Assembly (NCBI GenBank): GCA_964440095.1
Contig: CAYTPZ010000005.1
Location: 1 to 64,000, forward strand
Reading direction: 5' to 3'
Length of the DNA stretch: 64,000 bases
Source: JACNKJ01 sp964440095
GTDB taxonomy: Bacteria > Krumholzibacteriota > Krumholzibacteriia > JACNKJ01
Shown: piece by piece, positions 8,576 through 16,499 of the stretch
Layout: each line of letters opens with the position of its first letter
Position numbering within the stretch: position 1 is the first letter of the stretch
The notes under the pieces: generated by a model
Databases searched by the model: none
The model's input: the letters and a program-made list of their open reading frames with translations, nothing else
Told to the model about the DNA's origin: nothing
Position numbers and translations under genes: made by a program

Positions 8576-8614
8576 CTCCAGGTTCAAGTTCTCAGTTCAG
8601 GTTCCAAGTGCGCG
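8574..8614. repeat. Short degenerate ggttca/ggttcc repeat
   Basis: caggttcaagttctcagttcaggttccaagt repeats a CAGGTTC(A/C)A-like unit. A similar caggttccaggtc occurs at 52777 and 52937 beside the heptamer array. Confidence 0.4.
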
Positions 8615-8621
8615 CCAGTGG

Positions 8622-9974
8622 ATGACTTTGTTCATGCTACTGCTGCTCGTCGGCGCGCTTTCGGATTGCGCCTATTTCAACACCTACACCAACGCCAAGA
8701 AGGCTTTCAAAGAGGCCGAGGATATGCCCGTGGATCCCGCAGGCAAACTCACGCCTCAGGCACGGCGCAGTTACGATACCTGCGTGACCAAGTGCCAGAA
8801 GCTTCTGGATGAATTTCCCGACAGCAAGTGGGTGGACGAAGCCCTCTTCCTTATGAGCAAGTCCTATTTCCGCAAGAAGGAATATGGGCGATGTCTCACG
8901 CGCCTGGATGAGCTAAGCGAAAGATTCCCCGAGCATCCTTTCCGGGAAGAGGCGCTCTTCTTGCGCGGTGTGGCGCACCTGGAGAGAGAAGAAGAGAGTC
9001 GGGCCATCGCGGTGCTGGCCCGCTTGGCGGAGACCTATCCCAAATCGAAGCACTTGGCCGAGGCCATGTATCGTGGAGCCGAGGCGGAGTATCAGCTTGG
9101 AAACTGGGACGCCGCCCTGGACGCTTTCGGCAAGCTCCTCGATCGCTTCGATCACAGCGATTGGAACGACGAGGCGCGGCTCAAGCGCGGGCGCATTTAC
9201 GTGGAGCGCGAGGATCACGAAAACGCCGTGCTGGAATTCGAGAAGCTCGCGGCGACGGCCCGCAAGCGCGGCCTGGCCTTCGATGGTCAGATGCAGCAGG
9301 TGGAGTCGCTCATCGAACTTCGCCAGCTCGACGAGGCGCACACGCAGCTGGACGACATGGAACCCGTGGCCGAAAATTTCCGCAAGCGTGCCCAGGTTCT
9401 GCTTCTGCGGGCCCTCGTTTATGAAAAGCAACAGCGCATCGATGAGGCTCTGCAGCTTCTCGAGGACGTGGCCGTGGAGTTTGCCAATCAATCTTTCGCG
9501 TCCGAGGCCTGGTATCGCATCGGTCTTTTGAATCAGATCCAGCTGGACGATCGTGACGCGGCTCTGGAGTCTTTCGGCAAGGCGGTCAGCGATGGCGGGC
9601 GCGGCATTTTCCGCGACCTGGCTGCCCGTCGCAAACAGGCGCTGGAAGATTTCATCCTTGCCCAGGAAGGTGCGAGCACGGCCGAAGGCGACTCATCTTT
9701 GGCCGAGGCCCAGTATCGTTTGGCGGAAAATCAATTTCTGAGTTTGGAAGATCCGGAAGCCGCCTTGGAGGCTTACGAAAGCGTTCTGGTCGATTACCCT
9801 GAAAGTCCCTGGGCGCCGCGTGCGGCCTATGCCCTTTGCTACATCCAGCGCTACAACCTTGCCGACACCTTGGCCGCGCTGGATGCTTCGCGGCAATTGC
9901 TTGAGACCTATCCTGAAAGTGAGGCCGCCAAGTGGGTGAGCGGATGGAACCGCGAATTGGGAGGGGCGCCTTGA
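8622..9974 (+). CDS. Tetratricopeptide-repeat lipoprotein encoded inside the pyr operon
   Basis: 450 residues from ATG 8622. The signal is short, with lipobox L-S-D-C followed by A-Y-F-N-T-Y-T-N-A-K-K-A-F, a hallmark of a BamD/CpoB-like TPR lipoprotein set seen in FCB bacteria. At least eight TPR-like helical pairs follow (for example E-A-L-F-L-M-S-K-S-Y and A-L-E-A-Y-E-S-V-L-V-D-Y-P). Likely located on the periplasmic face of a membrane as a protein-protein scaffold. The Shine-Dalgarno sequence is weak, and an earlier in-frame start at 8517 would overlap pyrC by 59 bases and hide the signal peptide. It has no known role in pyrimidine synthesis yet is co-oriented and overlaps pyrK. Confidence 0.82.
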   Translation: MTLFMLLLLVGALSDCAYFNTYTNAKKAFKEAEDMPVDPAGKLTPQARRSYDTCVTKCQKLLDEFPDSKWVDEALFLMSKSYFRKKEYGRCLTRLDELSERFPEHPFREEALFLRGVAHLEREEESRAIAVLARLAETYPKSKHLAEAMYRGAEAEYQLGNWDAALDAFGKLLDRFDHSDWNDEARLKRGRIYVEREDHENAVLEFEKLAATARKRGLAFDGQMQQVESLIELRQLDEAHTQLDDMEPVAENFRKRAQVLLLRALVYEKQQRIDEALQLLEDVAVEFANQSFASEAWYRIGLLNQIQLDDRDAALESFGKAVSDGGRGIFRDLAARRKQALEDFILAQEGASTAEGDSSLAEAQYRLAENQFLSLEDPEAALEAYESVLVDYPESPWAPRAAYALCYIQRYNLADTLAALDASRQLLETYPESEAAKWVSGWNRELGGAP

Positions 9975-10801
9975 GCGGAGAACTCTCCGCTGCCTATCGA
10001 AGCGGAACGGTTAGCGCGGTGAATCGCGACGGCCTCTACTATCATATTTCAATTGAAGCAGCAGGTCTGGCCCCCTCCGAACCGGGCGCCTTCTTCATGA
10101 TCGGCCTGGACGATGCGGGCGGCCCGCCCATGGATCCCCTGCTCATGCGTCCCATGAGTGTGCTCGATCATGATGGCGACCACTTGGACATACTTTTCAA
10201 AGTCGTGGGCCGCGGCACGGAACTGTTCGCCGCCGCCGAACCCGGCGATTCACTGCGGCTTCTCGGTCCACTGGGTCGTCCCTTCTCTCGCAGCGTAGAG
10301 CCGCCGCACTTTCTAGTGGGGGGCGGCGCGGGTGTTCCGCCACTGTGTTTTCTCTCGCGCCGACTGAGCGCGGAAGGCATCGCCCATCGAGTTCTCTTCG
10401 GTTTCAACAGCGCGGATGATGTTCCTGACGCCGCACTTTCTAGGCTTAGCCAGGAACCTGAAATTTTCACCCTCGACGGAAGGCGTGGGCAAAAAGGTCA
10501 TCCCGTGGTGGCTCTGGAAGGCTCTCGCGAAGCAGGCCGCATTCAGGCCTGTGGACCGGGGCCCATGCTCGAAGCATTGAAGCAGGTGCGGCAAGCCGGC
10601 GAAGCCTTGGAACTATCCCTGGAAGAACGCATGGCCTGCGGCATGGGCTTTTGCCGAGCTTGCGTTACGCCCGTTGCCACCGGGGGCGATTGGCGCTATG
10701 CCACGGTTTGCCGAGAGGGCCCGGTCTTCGACGCCGATGAACTCGTGGATGTGAACGAGGCAGGCGAAATCTGCCTGCAAGAGGAGAGCACTCGTGGCTG
10801 A
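9971..10801 (+). CDS. pyrK: Dihydroorotate dehydrogenase electron-transfer subunit PyrK
   Basis: 276 residues from TTG 9971, which has GGAGGGG upstream and overlaps the previous stop. FAD/NAD-binding ferredoxin-reductase fold: R-P-M-S-V flavin loop, F-L-V-G-G-G-A-G-V-P-P nucleotide loop, A-C-G-P-G-P-M. The C-terminal 2Fe-2S ligands are in M-A-C-G-M-G-F-C-R-A-C and T-V-C. It passes electrons from the class 1B PyrD to NAD. Overlaps pyrD (GTGGCTGA). Confidence 0.93.
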   Translation: MSGELSAAYRSGTVSAVNRDGLYYHISIEAAGLAPSEPGAFFMIGLDDAGGPPMDPLLMRPMSVLDHDGDHLDILFKVVGRGTELFAAAEPGDSLRLLGPLGRPFSRSVEPPHFLVGGGAGVPPLCFLSRRLSAEGIAHRVLFGFNSADDVPDAALSRLSQEPEIFTLDGRRGQKGHPVVALEGSREAGRIQACGPGPMLEALKQVRQAGEALELSLEERMACGMGFCRACVTPVATGGDWRYATVCREGPVFDADELVDVNEAGEICLQEESTRG

Positions 10802-11702
10802 TCTACGTGTTTTCGCCGGGGGGCTTGAACTGAAAAATCCCATGCTCGCGGCCTCGGGTTGCTTCGGTTACGGTCTTGAGGCGGATCCGGTTATTCCCCC
10901 TTCGCTTTTTGGCGGCATCGTCACCAAGACCATCACGCCCGCTCCGAGAAAAGGGAACCCCGTTCCGCGTTTGGCGGAAACGACGGCGGGCATGCTCAAT
11001 TCCATCGGTCTGGAAAACGTGGGCCTGAAAGATTTCCTGAGAATGAAGTTGCCGTCCCTGGAAGACGTGGACAGCAAGATCATCGTGTCGGTGTCGGCAG
11101 GATCCGCCGGCGAGTTTGCTGATATGGCGCGGTGTCTGGCTGAACACGCGCGAGTCGACGCACTGGAGCTCAACCTCAGTTGCCCCAATGTGGCCGAACA
11201 CGGTCGTAACTTCGCCGCCGATCCGGATGCCGTGCGAGAAATCGGTGAGGCGGTCAGGCCCGTTTTTCAGCGTCCCATTTGGATCAAGCTCAGCCCCAAC
11301 GTGACCGACATCACCGCCATTGCCCGCGCCGCCCGCGAGGCCGGTGCCGATGCGGTGACCGCCATCAATACGCTACTGGGCATGGACATCAAATTGAACA
11401 GCGGCAAGAGTCCCTTTGCGCGGACCACCGCCGGACTGTCGGGCCCGGCCATTTTGCCCGTGGCGCTGGCCGCGGTGTGGCGCATTGCGCGGGAGGGAGG
11501 CATTCCCACCATCGGCGTGGGGGGCGTCTCCTCGGCCACGGATCTACTCAAGTTCCTGGCCGCAGGCGCGGATGCAGTGCAATTGGGTACGGTGCTCTTT
11601 GCAGATCCCGGTGCGCCCCAACGAATTTTGGACGATCTCTCCATCTACCTCGACGCGCGGGGACACGCAAATTTGAGCGCCCTTCGCGAGCAATGGAAGT
11701 AG
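10794..11702 (+). CDS. pyrD: Dihydroorotate dehydrogenase catalytic subunit (class 1B)
   Basis: 302 residues, GTG start at 10794. FMN barrel with N-L-S-C-P-N-V (catalytic Cys of class 1), K-L-S-P-N-V-T-D, I-G-V-G-G-V and G-A-D-A-V-Q-L-G-T. Class 1B is confirmed by the adjacent pyrK. Oxidises dihydroorotate to orotate with NAD as final acceptor. Confidence 0.95.
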   Translation: MADLRVFAGGLELKNPMLAASGCFGYGLEADPVIPPSLFGGIVTKTITPAPRKGNPVPRLAETTAGMLNSIGLENVGLKDFLRMKLPSLEDVDSKIIVSVSAGSAGEFADMARCLAEHARVDALELNLSCPNVAEHGRNFAADPDAVREIGEAVRPVFQRPIWIKLSPNVTDITAIARAAREAGADAVTAINTLLGMDIKLNSGKSPFARTTAGLSGPAILPVALAAVWRIAREGGIPTIGVGGVSSATDLLKFLAAGADAVQLGTVLFADPGAPQRILDDLSIYLDARGHANLSALREQWK

Positions 11703-12412
11703 CGGGCGTGAACGCAGCATCACGACTCTATGTCGCCCTGGATTTTCCCGACGCTGCCGCCGCGCGCGCGCTAGCCGAAAAGCTGGCGCCCATGAAGGTG
11801 GGCCTGAAACTGGGCCTGGAGCTCTTCAGCGCCGAGGGGCCGGGTTTGGTGAGCGAGCTGGCGCAAGATGCCGATCTCTTCCTCGACCTCAAGTTCCACG
11901 ACATCCCCAACACCGTAGCCGGTGCCGTTTCAAGTGTGGCGAGACTGGGCGCGGCGGTGACCAACATTCATGTGTCAGGCGGCGAGGCGATGTGCCGCGC
12001 AGCGGTGGCCGCCCGCGACGCCAGCGCGTCGAGCATGAAGCTCATCGGCGTGACCGTGCTCACCAGCCTGGGCGATGAAGACCTGGGCCAGCTCTGGAAT
12101 GCGACACTGGATGCGAGCGCGAGCGCATTGCGCTTGGCTGAGCTCGCGCGCGACTGGGGCATGGATGGAGTGGTAGCCTCGGCCAGGGAAGCGGGCGCAA
12201 TTCGCGCGGCCTGCGGCGATGAATTTCTCATCGTCACGCCGGGCATTCGGCCTGCCGGCGGCGATGTAGGCGATCAAAAACGCGTGCTCACGCCGGCTGA
12301 AGCCCTGCGCGCGGGAGCCAGCCATCTGGTGGTGGGCCGTCCCGTGACTCAGGCAAATGATCCGGCTGCGGCCTGTGCGGCCATCCTCGAGGAAATGGAG
12401 GGAAGCCGATGA
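11693..12412 (+). CDS. pyrF: Orotidine 5'-phosphate decarboxylase
   Basis: 239 residues. Catalytic D-L-K-F-H-D-I-P-N-T (the Asp-Lys-Asp set), V-T-V-L-T-S-L, V-T-P-G-I-R-P and the V-V-G-R-P phosphate loop are present. The ATG at 11693 overlaps pyrD by 10 bases. A GTG at 11708 is an equally possible start, and neither has a strong ribosome site. Makes UMP from OMP. Overlaps pyrE. Confidence 0.94.
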   Translation: MEVAGVNAASRLYVALDFPDAAAARALAEKLAPMKVGLKLGLELFSAEGPGLVSELAQDADLFLDLKFHDIPNTVAGAVSSVARLGAAVTNIHVSGGEAMCRAAVAARDASASSMKLIGVTVLTSLGDEDLGQLWNATLDASASALRLAELARDWGMDGVVASAREAGAIRAACGDEFLIVTPGIRPAGGDVGDQKRVLTPAEALRAGASHLVVGRPVTQANDPAAACAAILEEMEGSR

Positions 12413-12981
12413 ATCGCGAAACCCTGCTCGACGCCTTCCGCGAAACCGGCGGCATGCTGGAAGGACATTTCATTCTCACCAGCGGCCTGCACAGCGATCA
12501 GTACTTTCAGTGCGCGCGATTGTTGGCCCACCCGAAACATGCGGCGGCTTGTGGCGAGGCCATCGCTGCGAAAATGCCCGAGGGCATCACTCATGTGATC
12601 AGCCCCGCCATGGGCGGGCTCATTATCGGACATGAAGTGGCCCGGGCTCTGGGTGTGCCCTTCCTTTTCACCGAGCGAGTTGAGGGCAGCATGACCCTGC
12701 GCCGATTCGATTTTCCCGAAGGCTGCCGCGCTGCGGTGGTGGAAGATGTGATCACCAGCGGGGGTTCGCTTCTCGAAGTGGCCGGGCTCATTCGTGAGGC
12801 CGGTGGCGAGGTGGCGGCCACCGCATCGGTGGTGGATCGCAGCGGCGATCGCGTGCTCGACTTCGGCGCGCCCTTCACAAGCTTACTCCAGGTGGTGGTG
12901 AATGCCTGGGATCCGCCTGAGTGTCCGCTCTGCGCCGAGTGCGGCGAGGCCGTGAAGCCGGGAAGTCGGCATCTGAGTTGA
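12409..12981 (+). CDS. pyrE: Orotate phosphoribosyltransferase
   Basis: 190 residues. Motif V-V-E-D-V-I-T-S-G-G-S binds PRPP. H-F-I-L-T-S-G-L-H-S-D-Q-Y at the N-terminus and A-M-G-G-L-I-I-G match the family. The C-terminus has C-P-L-C-A-E-C then K-P-G-S-R, a tail I associate with a subset of OPRTs. Last gene of the operon, followed by a palindrome. carAB are not in the window. Confidence 0.94.
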   Translation: MNRETLLDAFRETGGMLEGHFILTSGLHSDQYFQCARLLAHPKHAAACGEAIAAKMPEGITHVISPAMGGLIIGHEVARALGVPFLFTERVEGSMTLRRFDFPEGCRAAVVEDVITSGGSLLEVAGLIREAGGEVAATASVVDRSGDRVLDFGAPFTSLLQVVVNAWDPPECPLCAECGEAVKPGSRHLS

Positions 12982-12994
12982 ATTAGGTGGCGGC

Positions 12995-13014
12995 GTCCAC
13001 CCGGGTGGACTTTT
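12995..13014 (+). terminator. Palindromic terminator-like hairpin after pyrE
   Basis: gtccacccgggtggac is a perfect 16-base palindrome followed by TTTT. As a strict palindrome its hairpin must open a few central bases. The inner TCCACCCGGGTGGA recurs at 52959-52972, just past the stop of the DAGK-like gene. Confidence 0.45.
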
Positions 13015-13084
13015 CGTGGGTTTTCGGTGGCAAGAAACTTGCCCCGTGAGGGCTGTAACTCGTTGATAATATAATAGTTAAGCA

Positions 13085-13113
13085 TTGCTCCGCGCCCTAC
13101 GGTTTGCTATCTT
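13085..13113 (+). promoter_or_regulatory. Candidate promoter of the 147-residue gene
   Basis: TTGCTC, 17-base spacer, TATCTT, about 60 bases upstream of the ATG at 13171. Confidence 0.4.
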
Positions 13114-13170
13114 ATCTACATCCTCCCCGCTCTCTTCTCCGCCCGGAGACTCTTGTATCTGGAGTGGGAA

Positions 13171-13614
13171 ATGTCCGATCAATCCAATGCAAAGGTTGTC
13201 CATGAGCGGCTGCTTGCGGCGCTGGCCGCCATGGGCAAAGCCGAGAGCGCGGCGGTCACCCTTTTCGCCGAAGTCATGAAGGGCAAACTCTGTCGCGGGC
13301 TGGGCTATGCGAGCGTTCATCTCTATGCCGAGGAAGCACTCGGCTTCTCACGCAGCAAGACCTACGAGTTCATCCGTCTGGCCGAAGCGCGACTTGAGGC
13401 CATGGCCGATAAACTCATGAAGAAGCATCACTGCTCTCGTGAACAGGTGCTGCTCATGGCGCTTGAGTCCTTACTTGGAGAGTCCAGCCGGGTGGACAAA
13501 GGTGGATCGCCCTATCAGGTGATCGTGCAGAAGTGTCCCGCCTGCGAATCGAAAACCGTGGTGCCGCAGCGGCGTTGTTTGAGCCCGGCAGAAAGCGCGC
13601 AGACGCGGCGGTGA
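13171..13614 (+). CDS. Truncated HNH/DUF222-like protein, probable remnant
   Basis: 147 residues from ATG 13171 (GGAGTGGG upstream). The middle segment, L-G-Y-A-S-V-H-L-Y-A-E-E-A-L-G-F-S followed by a helix with T-Y-E-F-I-R-L-A-E-A, resembles the helical N-terminal region of DUF222/HNH-type proteins. The part from Y-Q-V-I-V through C-P-A-C-E resembles the stretch that normally leads into the HNH nuclease domain. Here the frame ends about 20 residues later, so no HNH active site is present. It is flanked by a 13611-13657 inverted repeat. It may be a decayed gene or a short stand-alone regulator; family assignment is from memory. Confidence 0.5.
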   Translation: MSDQSNAKVVHERLLAALAAMGKAESAAVTLFAEVMKGKLCRGLGYASVHLYAEEALGFSRSKTYEFIRLAEARLEAMADKLMKKHHCSREQVLLMALESLLGESSRVDKGGSPYQVIVQKCPACESKTVVPQRRCLSPAESAQTRR

Positions 13615-13657
13615 CAACAGTGAGGAGAACTTGATTACACTGTGCTCAAGTTGTCAC
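13611..13657. repeat. Nested inverted repeat at the end of the HNH-like remnant
   Basis: GTGACAAC (13611-13618) pairs with GTTGTCAC (13650-13657). Inside it CAGTG pairs with CACTG, and alternatively AACTTGA with TCAAGTT. The left arm includes the stop codon of the remnant gene. No clear T-run follows. Confidence 0.5.
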
Positions 13658-13769
13658 AGGCATCTGCATGAGCGGGTCCCGGCGAATTATTATCCCCGGA
13701 ATAGTTGGTAAACTTGTCTGCCCGCATGTGAAAGGCGGCGAAAGCAAGTGAATTCGTTCGTCCACTGAT

Positions 13770-14744
13770 CTAGTGACTCAATGCGTGCATGGCGAAGTCG
13801 CTGAACCAAACCGCGGCGGCCACGAGCACCAGAATGAGCCCTTCGCGGCGCGATAGCTTCCATCCTGTGCGCATGAGCAGAAGGGCCAGAAGAACCAGCC
13901 CGCTGAGCACGATTAGAGAAATGCGCGCAGCCGGATTGATCTGCACCGGGCTCAGCATTCCCGCCAGGCCCAGGACTCCCAGTAAATTGAAGATGTTGCT
14001 GCCGATGATATTGCCCGCACTGATGGCGTAGCGGCCCTTGATGACGCCGGCCAAGCTGATGGCCAGTTCCGGTGCCGAAGTTCCGGCTGCCACTACGGTG
14101 ACGCCGATGGCCCATTCGCCGATTCCGAAATCGCGAGCCACGGCCACCGCCGATTCCACCAGGAAGTGTGAGCCCAGCACGATGGCGGCCAGGCTGACGA
14201 GCACCACGACCACATCTTGCAAAAGCGAACCTTCGGTGGAAATCTCCGACTTGCTCTCGTCCAGGCCGCGTTGTCTGAACAAGAAGACCAGATAGATGAG
14301 CAGCAGCCCGAAGAGCAGGGCGCCGTCGAAGCGTCCCAGGGTCAGATCCGCGCCTACCAGAATCAGCAGCAAAATGGTCGATCCGCCCAGCACCACACCG
14401 TCGCGTTTCAGCAATCGCGATTCCATGGGAATGGCGCGCACCATGGCGCAACCTCCCAGGATGAATCCCAGGTTGAAGATGTTCGATCCCACGATATTGC
14501 TTACGGAAATGTCACCGTGACCGCCCAGCGCGGAAAGAATGGTCACCGCAAACTCAGGTGCCGAGGTACCGAGGGCCACCACCGTGAGCCCGATGATCAA
14601 TTCGGAAACGCCGAGTTTCGCTGCCAGTCGGGAGGCCGACTCCACAAGCCAATGGGCGCCCATGGCAATCAGCCCGATGGTGCCGGCCACCACGAGTCCA
14701 TTGCCCCAAAGCGGCCATGTGGAAAGATCGAAGCCAGCGCTCAA
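13770..14744 (-). CDS. Calcium/sodium antiporter (CaCA family, YrbG-like)
   Basis: 324 residues, about ten membrane helices, with the two inverted alpha repeats: G-T-S-A-P-E-F-A-V-T and G-S-N-I-F-N in the first half, G-T-S-A-P-E-L-A-I-S and G-S-N-I-F-N-L-L in the second. These carry the ion-coordinating Glu/Asn of the cation/Ca exchangers. TTG start at 14744 has AAAGGAT eight bases upstream. Exchanges cytoplasmic Ca for external Na or H across the inner membrane. Divergent from the small secreted protein gene. Confidence 0.9.
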   Translation of the reverse strand: MSAGFDLSTWPLWGNGLVVAGTIGLIAMGAHWLVESASRLAAKLGVSELIIGLTVVALGTSAPEFAVTILSALGGHGDISVSNIVGSNIFNLGFILGGCAMVRAIPMESRLLKRDGVVLGGSTILLLILVGADLTLGRFDGALLFGLLLIYLVFLFRQRGLDESKSEISTEGSLLQDVVVVLVSLAAIVLGSHFLVESAVAVARDFGIGEWAIGVTVVAAGTSAPELAISLAGVIKGRYAISAGNIIGSNIFNLLGVLGLAGMLSPVQINPAARISLIVLSGLVLLALLLMRTGWKLSRREGLILVLVAAAVWFSDFAMHALSH

Positions 14745-14782
14745 ATTCAGATCCTTTTCAAATGTCGACTACTAGACGGGTC

Positions 14783-14811
14783 ATGCTAGCATCCCGCAGG
14801 GATTTGGGCAA
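14783..14811 (-). promoter_or_regulatory. Promoter of the antiporter gene
   Basis: Minus strand TTGCCC (14811-14806), 17-base spacer, TAGCAT (14788-14783). Back-to-back with the plus-strand promoter at 14847. Confidence 0.45.
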
Positions 14812-14846
14812 TCCGTTCACCCTGGAAGCAGGCCTTCTAAGTTCCG

Positions 14847-14875
14847 TTGCCCTTTATCGAGTGGATTGCTATTCT
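14847..14875 (+). promoter_or_regulatory. Promoter of the small secreted protein gene
   Basis: TTGCCC, 17-base spacer, TATTCT. The ATG at 14901 with AAGGAGATGG follows closely. Confidence 0.5.
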
Positions 14876-14900
14876 GCCCTTCTTCCAAGGAGATGGAACC

Positions 14901-15500
14901 ATGAGAATACTATTCGCTCTGCTTTTGATCGCTACCGTGGCAAGCGCCGGTCTCGTGAACGACGGCAGCTTCGAAGCTGGTGAATGTGGTGCCGGCAGCG
15001 CCTGGACCTGCGCCACCAGCACGCCCGAGTGCGAAACCATCGTTGATCCCCTGCCCGACTGGGGCTTTCCGGCCTATCATGGCGTCAATGCGGTGTGGCT
15101 CGGCGGCCTCTGCGGTAACGAGGGCATCAGCAATTCCGTTTGCCAGGACATGATCATCAGTCCATCCCAGTTAAGTTTCTTGTGGATGGGGGCCTTCACC
15201 CTCGAAGCCGAGCAGGAGGCCTGGTTCGAAGTGCGCGTGGATGGCGAGCTGGCCCACCGAAGTCAACTGGGCCTGGAGCATCACACCTTTGGAACTTGGG
15301 CCCACTCGGAGGATTTATTTGGTCTCATCGATTTGCTGGCCTGGGAAGACGGTGTAAGTCACACGCTTTGCATCATTTTGGACAATCTTTATTCCAATAA
15401 TGGTGAAACCACGGCCAACCTGTTGGTGGACTATATCGAGCTGAGCCACCCGGTAGCCACACAGGGCTTGAGCTTCTCGACCTTGAAGGTTCTCTACTAA
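14901..15500 (+). CDS. Small secreted protein of unknown function
   Basis: 199 residues. Clear signal peptide M-R-I-L-F-A-L-L-L-I-A-T-V-A-S-A, then a Cys-containing beta-rich domain beginning G-L-V-N-D-G-S-F-E-A-G, reminiscent of the start of carbohydrate-binding/discoidin-like exported domains (N-G-S-F-E). Cys residues cluster in the first third and may pair in the periplasm. The C-terminus F-S-T-L-K-V-L-Y resembles short tails seen on exported proteins of related candidate phyla. Not recognised further. It precedes the nucleotide-sugar genes by 18 bases and may be co-transcribed with them. Confidence 0.7.
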   Translation: MRILFALLLIATVASAGLVNDGSFEAGECGAGSAWTCATSTPECETIVDPLPDWGFPAYHGVNAVWLGGLCGNEGISNSVCQDMIISPSQLSFLWMGAFTLEAEQEAWFEVRVDGELAHRSQLGLEHHTFGTWAHSEDLFGLIDLLAWEDGVSHTLCIILDNLYSNNGETTANLLVDYIELSHPVATQGLSFSTLKVLY

Positions 15501-15518
15501 TACCGCCGGGAGCGGATC

Positions 15519-16499
15519 ATGAAGATTCTCATTACGGGTATTACCGGTTTCGCCGGCAGCCATCTCGCGGATTTTCTCTTGGAGGAACAACCGCAGGCTG
15601 AGATTCACGGCCTCTATCGCTGGCGCAGTCGGCGGGAAAACATCAAGCAACTCACGGGCAAGATTGCGCTGCAGGAATGCGATATTCGCGACGCCACGGC
15701 CACGCGTGAGGTCATCGAGGCCCTGCGGCCCGATTACATCTTTCACCTGGCGGCCCAAAGCTTCGTGCCCACCAGTTGGAAAGCGCCCCAGGAAAGTTTG
15801 AGCACCAATCTGCTCGGGCAACTCAACCTGTTCGAGGCCGTGCGCAAGGCCGATCTGGATTGCCGCATCCAGGTGGCCGGCTCCAGCGAGGAGTACGGCA
15901 TGGTCTACGAGGGCGAAATTCCCATCACCGAAGATCAGCCCTTACGCCCGCTCTCGCCCTACGCCGTGAGCAAGGTGGCCCAGGACGCGCTGGCCTATCA
16001 GTACTTCATGAGTTTCGGCATGAAGACCATCCGCACCCGTGGCTTCAATCATACCGGGCCGCGGCGTCCCAGCGTTTTCGTCTGCAGTGATTTCGCCCGC
16101 CAGGTGGTGGAAATTGAAATGGGGCTGCGCGACAATCTCATTCGCGTGGGCAATCTGGATGCCCGCCGCGATTTTACCGACGTGCGCGACACGGTGCGCG
16201 CTTATTGGATGGCCATCAGCAAGGGCGAGCCCGGCGAGGTTTACAACGTGGCCACCGGCAGCAGCTGGGCCATGTCCGAGGTGCTGGATAAGCTCATCAA
16301 GCTGGCCGATGTGGACGTGAAGGTCGAGGTGGACCCATCGCGACTTCGCCCCAGCGACGTGCCTCGCCTGGAAGGCGATGCCTCCAAATTGCGCGCGGCC
16401 ACGGGTTGGAAACCGCAGATTCCCTTCGAACAGACCCTCGCAGATCTCGTTGAATACTGGCGAGTTCAGCTTCCCGAGTGCGGAAGTGAACTTCCTTGA
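15519..16499 (+). CDS. GDP-mannose 4,6-dehydratase family SDR enzyme
   Basis: 326-residue extended short-chain dehydrogenase. NAD(P) motif G-I-T-G-F-A-G-S-H at residue 7, active-site S-S-E-E-Y-G and Y-A-V-S-K, and substrate segment R-G-F-N-H-T-G-P-R-R typical of GDP-mannose dehydratase and its reductase partner. The arginine-rich Y-R-W-R-S-R-R-E-N loop resembles GDP-sugar binding. It would convert GDP-mannose to the 4-keto-6-deoxy sugar. Overlaps the paralogous gene that follows, suggesting consecutive steps. Confidence 0.82.
   Translation: MKILITGITGFAGSHLADFLLEEQPQAEIHGLYRWRSRRENIKQLTGKIALQECDIRDATATREVIEALRPDYIFHLAAQSFVPTSWKAPQESLSTNLLGQLNLFEAVRKADLDCRIQVAGSSEEYGMVYEGEIPITEDQPLRPLSPYAVSKVAQDALAYQYFMSFGMKTIRTRGFNHTGPRRPSVFVCSDFARQVVEIEMGLRDNLIRVGNLDARRDFTDVRDTVRAYWMAISKGEPGEVYNVATGSSWAMSEVLDKLIKLADVDVKVEVDPSRLRPSDVPRLEGDASKLRAATGWKPQIPFEQTLADLVEYWRVQLPECGSELP

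Noticed and set aside
11279..11692. Long N-terminal extension of pyrF
   Set aside because: Lies in pyrD in another frame; OMP decarboxylase homology begins after 11693.
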